From NCBI GenBank assembly GCA_015179045.1, contig WHUZ01000003.1:1922001-1986000 (forward strand): a stretch of DNA of 64,000 nt. Reading direction: 5' to 3'. Of the stretch, positions 33,153-42,301 are shown one piece after another (within the stretch, counting starts at the first letter, position 1; each line of letters opens with the position of its first letter). The notes beneath the pieces were generated by a model, which had not been told where the DNA came from, searched no databases, and saw only the letters and a list, made by a program, of their open reading frames with translations. The position numbers and the translations under genes are program-made. Origin of the DNA: Kalaharituber pfeilii. Its lineage: Eukaryota > Ascomycota > Pezizomycetes > Pezizales > Pezizaceae.

Positions 33153-35561
33153 ATGCAACTGATCAGTGACGAAGGCCGCAGGGTCATCGCAATTGCCGGC
33201 GATTATGCGGTTGGAGGAGCAGCGAAAGTGAACAAAGTTGAGAACTATATTCATGAAACAGAAAAAGTCGGTGCAGGGGTGCATACAGGCTATTGGTGCT
33301 CCAACCCCGCCATTCCACCATCGACTCGTCACCAAGTAGTCCCAAGCTTTATGCGGCACTCAGCGGTGGTCCTTACCGCCGCAGAAAGTGAGACAAGCAT
33401 TGGTGATATGACAGTGGAGCAACTTGACTCTAAGATCCGAGAGTTTTGGAATTTTACGCTCCTTAAGTCAGCGACTGAGTTTCCTGCATATTCCCAGTGG
33501 TTATCGCATTTCATTGCATGCAAGTATGACTTTGGCACTGTGCATGCGTGGGTGAATACTCTGCAATTATGGGAATATGTACCATATTATGAATTTACCG
33601 AAAGTGAGCCGAAACCGGGGGGATTCTGGGATCTGTCGAAATTTATCCCCTCTGCTATTGCTGATATCAATCATGAGTTGATTGATGGAGTTGTGAATCC
33701 AGCACGATGGGAGAGCAGGAGAATTGATAATCTGCAAGATAACACTACAGTTAGTGTTTGCATCAGCTCAATTAGAAGTCGTCCTAACATTCTTCCAAGG
33801 AGGATCTGGGACGTCTGCGCAAACAAAGTAATCCCGTCATCCTGGTATCAAGATTGGAGAATCTTCAGCAGAAGTGATTTCCGACTCGTATCTCACTCTC
33901 TGGTGATCCCAGTATCACATGCCTGGTCAGCAAGCGAGGACTTAGAGTACCTTGTAACTGATGTTAATCATCGCTTGTGGCCAGTGCCAGTGCCGCGGGG
34001 GTAAGCATTGAGGACGTTCGCATGGAGCTAGTTAGACATAACATCAGGTATGCTTGGCTCGACGTCCTGTGCCTTCGGCAGAACGCGCAACTTTCGCCAC
34101 ATACACTGCTACCTGTTCATGCAGACATCATCGCTGCACGCGAGCGAAGAAGACTTGAGGAATGGGCCACAGATGTACCCCGGATTGGAATGGTGTATGC
34201 TGTTGCACCAATGGTAGTTGCATATCTAAACGGGCTGGGACGGCCATTTCAAGCAGGTGGATGGGACAGCGAACGACATTGGATGAGGCGAGCCTGGACA
34301 TTGCAGGAGACGAAGCCACGGGACAAGATGATTATTGCAGGGTTGGGTGATGTGCATAATATGGGAGATGGTGGACGACAGGGGATGACCTTGACTCCCA
34401 TTTCGAGGTCAGATTTTCCTTGGAATTGTAAGGTGATTCATGAAAATGCCCTATCCAACTGTGCTGTACTCGTACAGTGACTTACGTCCATAGGTTGATG
34501 ATGCTGGAACCACTCTTGAAAGCGCCTTGACCAGGGTTGCGCACGCCTTTTCATCCCTCAATCGTCAGGGATCATGGGTATCAAGCAAGGAATATTGGCG
34601 AGCCGGGTTGCTTGATCTCGATGCACTCTTGCGGGAAGTGCTGGGACGTTTTGTCTCACACCCAGTGGATCGGGTGTCTGCACTTGCATATCTTTTCCTA
34701 CATCGTTACGATTTCGAAATCCTCACCGACAGCGAAAGGTGTTTGCCCGAAAGAGTTGCTCAGCATACGACTCTTAAAATCCCGTCTTACGACCCTTTCG
34801 AGCATGAGGAGGATGCGTGGGCCCGCCTAGTCCACACCACTGCGCAACTATGGGTTGCTCAATGCCATTGCTGTGACGTTAACCTGGCTGCAACGCAGCT
34901 TTTGAAGCTTTTCCCTCACCCCTCAGAGGAGCATTGGTTCCCAAGCTGGGCCCAGGTAATGCAGTACCCTGATGTATCGGTAAAAGAGCCGCAGCTTGCA
35001 GACAGCATCCCCCCGCGTATGGACTGCTCATTACTTATCTATGGTGGGTGCCTTTACCGTAATGTGAAATTGTGCATTGCTCCATCCAAGGATTTCAATC
35101 ACAGCGGCTATATCGCGAGTGCGATGGGAGAGGATGGCGGGATGAAAGATGTATTTCTCACCTTGACGACCCAAAACGTGAATGCACTGGACCTAGATAT
35201 TAACCCCAACTATCCCTACGTCTTAATTGATGTCACGCCGGCCTGTATCATTCCTCAACTGGACATGGCAATCCCAACGCTGAACTGGGATTATAATCTG
35301 ATCATCGTTTGCCGTGAGTTGACTGAGTGGAGAGGCATCCCAACGACATTTGAAGCATGCCGAAACCCATATAAATATCGTCTCCGGAGGGTGACATCTT
35401 TGGCATGGACTTCGGCGCGCGATCCCGTTGAACCGCAAAAACGCCTCCTACTTCCCCAGTGGTTACCGTTCAAGGCAACTTTGGCGCCGCAAGGTTCGAT
35501 GGTTCACTGGAAGACATATGTTGGTAGCTGGGAATGGACGATTGAGGTAACCTTACAATGA
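33153..35561 (+). CDS. HET-domain (heterokaryon incompatibility) protein, one-base frameshift
   Basis: HET proteins mediate cell death after fusion of unlike hyphae. The gene reads from ATG 33153. The HET core is recognisable as VIPVSHAWSASEDLEYLV, WPVPVP and the SIEDVRMELVRHNIRYAWLD-VLCLRQ block. VPRIGMVYAVAPMVVAYLNG and HWMRRAWTLQETKPRDKM follow, with the conserved W-RRAWTLQE signature. The frame shifts within the G run near 33999: five Gs are present where six would keep PRG-VSIEDV in frame. A 61-bp intron at 34433-34493 then joins WNCK to VDDAGTTLESAL. The C-terminal part (to 35561) includes SHPVDRVSALAYLF and YDPFEHEEDAWARLV. With the frameshift the protein would end just before the HET core; a sequencing error in the homopolymer is the alternative. 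The start codon is plausible, not proven. Confidence 0.8.
34433..34493 (+). other. 61-bp intron in HET gene
   Basis: AAG|GTGATT at the left and CCATAG|GTTGATG at the right give a phase-0 junction that reads WNCK-VDDAGTT. The unspliced frame would stop at 34480. Confidence 0.75.
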
Positions 35562-36098
35562 GCGAAGGGAGATTAGCTGCACGCCGAGCTGTTGACGGTT
35601 TGCACGTTCGATAACGAAATGTGTGAAAGACATATACTAAGTAATGCTTCCGTTAACATTTCTTTGATTTCATTTCTATTACTAGTGTTAGAGATCTGCA
35701 GTAGTGTCGGTCGGACATGATGGTTTGGAGTGTCGGATATTAAGTGGGGACCATAACGGAGGCTAGTAAGGCCCGAGAGCAATCTCATACTCTATGATAT
35801 AGATAGTGTACTTTTGGCTACTCTGTCTACGGATTAATAACAATCATCTCATCTACCTAAGTTTAACAGCTAGAAAGAATTCATGTATTCACAAACTCAT
35901 TGCTCTACAACTGTCAACTGATGGGAAAAGAGTCCATTGAAGTGTAGAATACTGTTGCATCGAAGAATACCGATGTTAATAACAGCCATTCTGCTATGGA
36001 AAGGGTTGCAAATGATTAGCTGCTACATATGTTATCTGTGTCCCAGGAAAGTAACGTCGGTAAGAGACATGACAGCTAGCAAAATCATTAGAATAGGG
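35562..36098. other. Intergenic, no gene seen
   Basis: AT-rich sequence follows the HET gene stop. Short frames only. Confidence 0.45.
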
Positions 36099-36398
36099 AG
36101 CCCTGGGCCAAAACCTCTCGGGACAGGCACTTTCTGCCTGTACGCACACTGGCCGCTTTTCCCACTTATGATCGCCTGGTCTCAGCCTAGGCCTCAGTTT
36201 TAGTCCGAGCTGGCCACAGTGTTCCCAACCGGCCAGGCCAAGGTTACAGATGGCCCAGGCCGGCCTGGGCGGTTTCAGACCGTCCAGACTGCCCAGGCCG
36301 CCCAGGCCGCCCAGGCTGGTCCAGGCCATTCAGGCCGTTCAAGCACATGTAGTTAATGTAGTTAGTGTGTTACTCTTTTCTTTTCCTTTAATATATAC

Positions 36399-36435
36399 CT
36401 CGCCATAGCCCACAGGGCGGCATGCGAGTAATGAA

Positions 36436-36467
<32 letters not shown>
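36399..36467 (+). mobile_element. LINE-A tail inside the hAT element
   Basis: A hairpin (inner arms CCC/GGG around ACA) is followed by about 30 A residues. I could not find a target duplication, so the 5' boundary is open; the insertion may start further left, near 36345. Confidence 0.75.
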
Positions 36468-36468
<1 letters not shown>

Positions 36469-36658
36469 CAATTTCAGGGGCAGGAGGGCTGGTTACGAGG
36501 CTATTTCAGGGGCCACCTTCAGGTTACTTGGACACGGATTTAATATGAACCTTTCAATATTTTCGGATAACTATCTAGACTTTTTTTTATTGAGCAGCGC
36601 TTTTCGCAAGTATTCAGGTAAGTAATTTTTTTTTGTATCGCTTGACTATATACTAATT

Positions 36659-36943
36659 TCTTATTAGTATTGCAGGGAGACAGACATTCCAACCACCGTT
36701 ACTGGCGATGATGATTCCTTTAGTATTCTCCTATTTTTCACTCTCCATAGTGCAGTTCAAGTTTTGACCTTGCATCGACGATTCCCTGCAGTCCAATCTG
36801 ATGCCGATATTGAGTCTTCTGGAATTTGGGTTACAAAAATCCGGTGCGACAAAGTTGGATTTGACACAATGGTGAAGATGTGCATGGCTAATGGAAAGCG
36901 ATACTGGCGGTGTAAAATCAGCAAGCAAAATCCTAAACATTAG
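36659..36943 (+). other. Unexplained open frame within the hAT element
   Basis: A plus-strand frame of about 90 codons without stops ends at 36943 and includes SSGIWVTKIRCDKVGFDTMV and NGKRYWRCKISK. Just upstream, CAG|GTAAGT at about 36618 and TATTAG / TTGCAG at about 36668-36676 look like splice sites, but I could not join the exons in one frame. It might be a transposase remnant or a captured host fragment. Confidence 0.35.
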
Positions 36944-37325
36944 AGAATGAGGTATACGTAGAATTTAGAGTACGTTCTGTATATAGCTAGCTACTGTATA
37001 ACTTAACTCACACTGCAGCCTGAATGGCCTGGACCGGCCTGAAACATTCAGGCCGCCTGGACCGGCGCGGGCGGACCTCACGGCCGGCCTAGATTTCTAT
37101 GGCCCAGGCCGGCCAGGCCATACCCTTGGCCTGGCCTGGCCGGCCCGTTGGGAACACTGGCTGGCCATGGAATTGCCCCAAGATACGGGTAGCCTGAGAG
37201 TGCTTTCACTTGATCTGCCAGCCAGTAGGCAACGCATAGGGCAGAAAGATTTTTTGCGCACTGATGTAGTTGGTAGAGGCTTGCTACGCACGGATGAGGC
37301 TTGCAATATCCATGCATTTATTTTT

Positions 37326-37464
37326 TTACACTAGTCAAATTCCTACTAGTAGGGACTAATTGATCATCTCTCTTTCTTTAGCCCCAAATAAATAAAATAA
37401 CAACACACTGTAACTCCGTACTAGTAATTGTTTTATTGCATACTTATCCATTTGCATTTTCACG
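37326..37464. other. AT-rich spacer
   Basis: There is no gene or recognisable repeat between repeat R and the LINE-A insertion at 37478. Confidence 0.4.
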
Positions 37465-37477
37465 ACAGACATAAGCT

Positions 37478-37590
37478 TTATTAGCATTTATTTTATTCGT
37501 TATACCTGTAATTAACTAGTTTATTTATACCTCGCCATAGCCCTTAGGGCGGCATGCGAGTAATGAAATAAAAAAAACAAAAAAAAAAAA
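37478..37590 (+). mobile_element. LINE-A insertion, 113 bp
   Basis: About 60 bp of 3' UTR plus hairpin and A-rich tail are flanked by ACAGACATAAGCT at 37465-37477 and 37591-37603. Confidence 0.92.
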
Positions 37591-37728
37591 ACAGACATAA
37601 GCTAACAACTACATATGCTCTATACTATATGCAAGGACCATAGGGCAGAGAGGTATCATGTCGGGAGATATGTGCAACAGCAGGTAGGAGTGGTGGTATA
37701 TGAGTGACAGTGAGTATGAATACTAGCA

Positions 37729-37788
37729 ACCTCGCCATAGCCTATCAGGCGGCACGCGAGTAATGATATTAAAAAAAAAAAAAAAAAA
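37729..37788 (+). mobile_element. LINE-A micro-insertion, 60 bp (variant inner stem)
   Basis: It begins 3 bp before the hairpin base and has the CCT-ATC-AGG inner stem also seen at 31108. The flanks GAATACTAGCA (37718-37728) and GAATACCAGCA (37789-37799) match at 10 of 11 positions. Confidence 0.88.
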
Positions 37789-38245
37789 GAATACCAGCAG
37801 GTGGTATGAGTGATAATGTAATGGAGGTGGTAAATGTAGAGACTAAATGTAGAGAGTTACCGTCCGCCAGGCCAAAAAGATACTTGACTAGCGATGCTTA
37901 CTAGTCTATTGTGTAGCTCATATAGTACTCATTTATACGACTGCAACGCTATTGGCTATCACATATTGCTCATGTCATGTTTGCATCCACCAACCGCCCA
38001 TCTATAGTTGCGGTGAGCCCATAACGCATCGTCGTCCACGGGGTTGCGTTGAGAAGGGACTTGGGGAAGGTACGACGATGGCTGGGGGAGGACAATAAAG
38101 ACCTGGAAAAGATTGTCGGGATTCGATGGCTCAGAAGGAAAGACACACTGATTGAAAAAGGGAAGAAGACGAGTTCGATAGTGGTTTTTCTGGAGACCCA
38201 GCAGGATATCGACAGGGTTAGACTCGGAGGAAGATGGTTGAGGGC

Positions 38246-39727
38246 TTTTTTTTTTTTTTTTTTTTTTTTATATCAATACTCGCGTGCCGCCCTATGGGCT
38301 ATGGCGAGGTCTAGTTACATCAAAACAAAGTACAAGTACGGAACAATAGAAGTAAATCCCCCGGGGCTAACCCCTCGCCCATTCCAAAATTCCTATCACT
38401 CCCCGAAGGCCCTCCCCTTCATCTTGGTCACCCAAGGGTCTGCACAATCCATCCTCACCCCTTGGGCATCTCTGCTTCCAGACTCTACATTGAGACAATA
38501 TGTGAAGGGTCGTTTCTTCAGCCTCGCCGCACCACCGGCATTCCGGGCTGTCAGCTGTGCCGACCTTGAATTTCCAGCGCCGGAGGCCCTTGCCTCCAAG
38601 GATGCCAGCTAGCGTTGCGACCCTATTGCCTAGTCTGCGTAGTGGCCTATATGACATATGCAGTCTGTTTCTTTCGGCCGCTCTCCTGGCTTTGGCCTCT
38701 TGTCTCATCCCGTCCTCCGTGACAATCTCGTTTTGATATGGCAGCTGTGTACCAACCTTGGCTGCTCGATCTGCTTCGGTGTTACCTGGGATTCCTTTAT
38801 GACCTTTGACCCACATTACCGCTATGTCAAGGTCGCCCCTTTCATTTCTCCGGTCCCAAGCCTCCCTTACTCGCTGTGCTGGCCCTTTGTGTGTTGGATC
38901 CCCTTCGGCGATCCTTTGTAGCTTGGTTATTGCCGTCTGGGAGTCAGTGATGATCAGTAATTCAGTGAATCGGCTTGTGAGGGCATCCTCCATGGCAATC
39001 AATTCCGCGTCATTTACTGTACTGAGAGCTCCCAGATATGTGGAAGTCCGTTTCTGGGTGTGCTGGGAGAACGAGCCTGCCCCAGTAGAGTCACCTATTC
39101 GGCTCCCATCTGTATAAACGCTGACCCAGCCTTGGTCTTCTGCTTCGGCAATAGCTGCCATCCATTCTTCAGCTGAGGTATCGGCTGGGAGTGTGGGAAA
39201 TGTAGCTAATGGAAGAGGTCTTCTACGATGTAGCGATCCCCTGAGGTATGTGGTGTCCTGGTCTTCTCTTTGTAGCAGTTCTCCCATAAACCGGAGTGTG
39301 CGTGCTTCCACCCGTATGCTTTCTCCATCTGCGAATGTGCTGATCGACTCAAGGTTAGCCAGTCCTTCTACTATATCTCTTCTTGTCCCCCATGGAGCCC
39401 TAGTGATCTCTCTAGCCACCACATACTGCCATCTTTCCAGAGTGTCTAGTTTCTGCCTGGCTGGAGATCCTTGTGCATAGTCCATCCAGGCCCAACATCC
39501 CCACATCCCTATATTACGGGCTATGCTAGTGTATAGTTGTCGTTTTTTCTCTGGCGCTATGGGTGTTAGTCTCGTCACTACATTCCAGGCTGCTTTGGCT
39601 AAGTGTAATCTCTTGTTGAAGTGAGTACCAAATTTCAGTTCCCAATCGACTGTCAGTCCTAGGGCATGCCAGTACGAAGCCGATAGGGGACGGAGGTGAG
39701 GCAGTCGGCTGGTCGCCTTCCCCCCCG
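38246..39727 (-). mobile_element. LINE-A ORF2 fragment nested in copy C
   Basis: T(24) from 38246 and the reversed hairpin mark the 3' end. The body is the C-terminal RT and RNase H part of ORF2. The 5' end lies at or near the 220-bp LTR inserted at 39728, and I could not define the LINE target duplication. Confidence 0.75.
38367..39727 (-). pseudogene. LINE-A ORF2 C-terminal part, long open frame
   Basis: This open frame of about 450 codons has no stop. It contains GLTVDWELKFGTHFNKRL and RNIGMWGCWAWMDYAQGSPA (RT C-terminus). RNase H follows with WVSVYTDGSRIGDSTGAGSF (Asp), VNDAELIAMEDAL (Glu), LLIITDSQTAITKL (Asp) and MWVKGHKGIPGNTEADRAAK (His...Asn-x-Glu-Ala-Asp). A CRWCGEAEETTLHILSQC zinc motif closes it. 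All RNase H residues are kept, so it is a young truncation. The frame is artificially extended to 39938 through the inserted LTR; the methionine there is not a real start. Confidence 0.85.
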
Positions 39728-39947
39728 TGTTACGGATTGCAACCGACCGTTTGCAAACCGTTGCACCAAAAGGTAGAACTACCGGTACCACCCGGTAGTG
39801 CGGTCGGTATATATAGGAGTATCCGTACGGGCCGGTCAGCGACTCGCTTACGTTTGCGCACGTGGTCAAGGATCTTGGCTCCCTTAGACGTCCACACGTA
39901 CTAGTAATCAGCTTCCCTCTGCCGCCATGGCACGCCAAGCCGTGACA
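39728..39947 (-). mobile_element. 220-bp solo LTR, family LTR-2
   Basis: This is the reverse copy of the 7241-7460 element, with TGTTACGG...CCGTGACA ends and a perfect 5-bp duplication CCCCG (39723-39727 and 39948-39952). By eye it differs from the other copy at about six positions. Confidence 0.92.
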
Positions 39948-40137
39948 CCCCGCAAAACAAATGGGAACAGCGGGAAATTACTTAGGATGGGTGATAAGGT
40001 TTGGGGATTTTTAGGCGAGAGGTTTCTGCCGTGTAGATTTAACTTTTCTTCTTTTTATATAGCACAACATCGCCATAGCCCTTAGGGCGGCATGCGATAA
40101 ATGATATAAAAAAAAAAAAAAAAAAAGAGCCCATAAC

Positions 40138-40994
40138 AGATAGCAGGTACTAGTGGTGCATAGCAAGTATAAGTGACAGTGTGTATGAATGATAACAGGC
40201 TTGGAGTAACAGCTGGTATGAATAATAGCAATAATATCAATACTGTTATAGAAGTTGCAGCACTATCATCTGGAGGAGTAGTAATCTGTTATTCTGTTAT
40301 TCATTTTTCTGTTCCCTTCTCACTTCTATCCTATATATCTAGAACCTTGCCATAGCCCATAGGGCAGCATACGAGTAATGATATTAACAAAAAAAAAAAA
40401 AAGCTAGTTGGCTAGCAATGTCCGCTAGTTCTCTGCACAATTCATAACTACGACTATCATATATGACCATCCTATCGCATACATGTACTCAGTACGCATT
40501 TGGCTATGTACTGCCCTTATGTAAGTAATAATAAGTATTGTGCGCTCCACTCAGCACTTGCACTGGGTGAGCCTTGATATCTAATACATATTTGTAAACT
40601 CTGTTCAGCAATGTGCTGAGTGAGCCTGCCTTCAAAGTCACAGGTCATCATAGTCATAGTAGGTAGAGTGTCAGTGAGCGTTGCATGCATAAGATATACA
40701 AGTATAATAGCAATAAGTATCACAATCAGTAACTCTATACTTACTACTCTATTGTTCTCATGCCCAGATAGCAACCCTATAACTTCATTGCGCAGTTCAC
40801 AACTATGGCAGAGAGTAATATCAGGATAATTTCGCAAAAATGCAAGGTTTGGCAAAAAAAAAATATGCAGTATTAGAATTTACAACTTAAACAAGTAATT
40901 TTCAAAAATAGCTAGGTAATGCCCGCAGGTGGCTTGAAACTAGGGCACAGACTATGTCTTGGTGATTACCACTTGTCCCTGCTTGTCTAGCGTT
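40138..40994. other. No gene; partial similarity to 37630-37990
   Basis: Phrases such as GTGACAGTGWGTATGAAT and AGCAGGTGGTATGAGTGATAA-like sequence recur here and around 37680-37830, suggesting an old dispersed repeat. A LINE-A tail lies at 40345-40402. Nothing coding is seen. Confidence 0.4.
40345..40402 (+). mobile_element. LINE-A tail insertion
   Basis: A slightly diverged hairpin (TTGCCATAG, inner arms CCC/GGG, CATACGAG) is followed by an A-rich tail. No target duplication was identified. Confidence 0.75.
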
Positions 40995-41263
40995 AGGAAA
41001 AATGCATGGGTATTGTGGGTGCTACCATTACAAAAAAAAAATCTTTCTGCACTTCCCTTCCTGTTCGTTGCCATACTACTGGCAGATCAAGTGAAAGCAC
41101 TCTTAGACAAGCGGAGGCTACCGGTATCTTTGGGCAATTCCATGGCCAGCTCAGACTCAAGCTGAGGCCCACGCTGAGACCAGGCGATCATAAGTGGGAA
41201 AAACGGCCAGTGTGCGTACAGGCAGAAAGTGCCTGTCCCGAGAGGTTTTGGCCCTGGGCCGGG
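40995..41263 (-). repeat. Repeat R, uninterrupted copy (empty site for the hAT)
   Basis: This is the reverse complement of the two halves flanking the hAT element at 36217-37159. It reads straight through the target with a single TGGCCAGC (the 8-bp target in reverse), as expected for a paralogous empty site. Confidence 0.8.
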
Positions 41264-41801
41264 GACTAAATGGCAGGTACAAAGACAGTAAAGTGTACTA
41301 ATAACTTCAAAGGACTGCAAGGACGCCGGGCTTCTGCAGATCTGGAAACCTCGGCTATGGGCAGTCATACCCCCTTGCAGAGTTCAGGCTGCTGTCGCTG
41401 TCATGGCAATACAGTCAGACCTTGCTATAACGAACCCCGCTATAGCGAAAACCTTGCTATTACGAACGCACTGCCCTCGGCGATTTCCCTCTCCACCTAT
41501 TCTGCCCTTGCTATAACGAAATCCCACCAAATAATGAAACGGAAAAAAAATTTAGAGGAAGTTATTTCTGTCCACATACAAATTGTTCTTGCTATAACGA
41601 AAATTGGCAAATGAAATCTATAGAGACCCCCCTGGCGATCCACTAAGCTACTCTTATGTCCTTGCCTGTGACGAATAGCAAAGCCTAGATGTTTATAAGA
41701 ATTTTATACATTAAGACAATGACATTCATAAAATGCCTATGAAACTCATTCAAGGTCTCTTTTAGATGTTTCAGCTCATATCTTTCTTGCATAGATAATC
41801 T

Positions 41802-42172
41802 TGTGAAAAGGAGTACAGAGGAATAGGCTCAGAGATGTGTGTATTCGATTCTAATGATCAATCACGAACGGGGCTTCCAGAGCCCATATATATACAAAAA
41901 CTCTATAACACGAAGTTGCATACAAAACCAGTGAACAGAACAGCTAAGTATTTGGACTGCCTAATATGGAATACTCAGTCCGGAGTGTTTGGGCCATCGC
42001 GGATGTTCGGAGTGCTTAGGCCATCGCGGATGTTCGGAGTGCTTAGGCCATCGCGGATGTTCGGAGTGCTTAGGCCATCGCGGATGTTCGGATGTTTTAC
42101 ACACTCGGACTGTTTCGCTCGGACTGTTTCGCTCGGACTGTTTCGCGTGTGTTCGGCTCATGGTTTCTAACA
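41802..42172 (-). repeat. 3' LTR of the copia element
   Basis: It contains four tandem units of a 27-bp phrase with GGCCATCGCGGATGTTCGGA (41990-42097) and three CTCGGACTGTTTCG units (42105-42150). It is the same as the 5' LTR in length and, by eye, sequence. Confidence 0.93.
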
Positions 42173-42181
42173 CTCCCACTC
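42173..42181 (-). promoter_or_regulatory. Polypurine tract of copia
   Basis: On the minus strand GAGTGGGAG lies directly before the 3' LTR, the position where plus-strand DNA synthesis is primed. Confidence 0.7.
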
Positions 42182-42301
42182 AACTGCGTGTTCCTGTTCT
42201 GATCCTGTAGCCTCCTTAAAACTCTCGATGCCTTATGCATACCTCCGTAGCAAAAACCCTATGGGAAAAAGCTTACGTGAGAGAAAGAGTACTACCCCAA
42301 G

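Larger units (their letters stand above)
36217..37159. mobile_element. Non-autonomous hAT-type element, 943 bp
   Basis: It starts CAGTGTTCCCAACCGGCC and ends with the inverted GGCCCGTTGGGAACACTG. It is flanked by an exact 8-bp duplication GCTGGCCA (36209-36216 and 37160-37167), the size typical of hAT. Both ends carry about 120 bp of GC-rich subterminal repeats of GGCCTGG/CCAGGCC type. No complete transposase is present. A LINE-A tail (36399-36467) lies inside. Confidence 0.92.
36099..37325 (+). repeat. Repeat R copy, split by a hAT element
   Basis: The two flanks 36099-36216 (GGGCCAAAACCTCTCGGGAC...) and 37168-37325 (TGGAATTGCCCCAAGATAC...) together equal the uninterrupted reverse copy at 40995-41263. 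The repeat family is unknown and non-coding, and its true ends are not established. Confidence 0.75.
38026..40126 (+). mobile_element. LINE-A derivative with ORF1 only (copy C), host of a nested LINE
   Basis: An 11-bp duplication, GAGCCCATAAC, lies at 38015-38025 and 40127-40137. The left part (38026-38245) is ORF1 in frame: IVVHGVALRRDLGKVRRWLG, IRWLRRKDTL, KKTSSIVVFLE and RVRLGGRWLRA. At 38246 a reversed LINE is inserted. To the right (39953-40126) the host resumes with sequence like the AATGGGAC...GG block of other ORF1 copies, then a short 3' UTR, hairpin and poly(A). Without the nested insert the element is only about 400 bp and has no ORF2. Confidence 0.8.

Noticed and set aside
39728..39938. 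N-terminal extension of the LINE ORF2 frame starting at 39938
   Set aside because: These residues are encoded by the inserted 220-bp LTR; the open frame is accidental.
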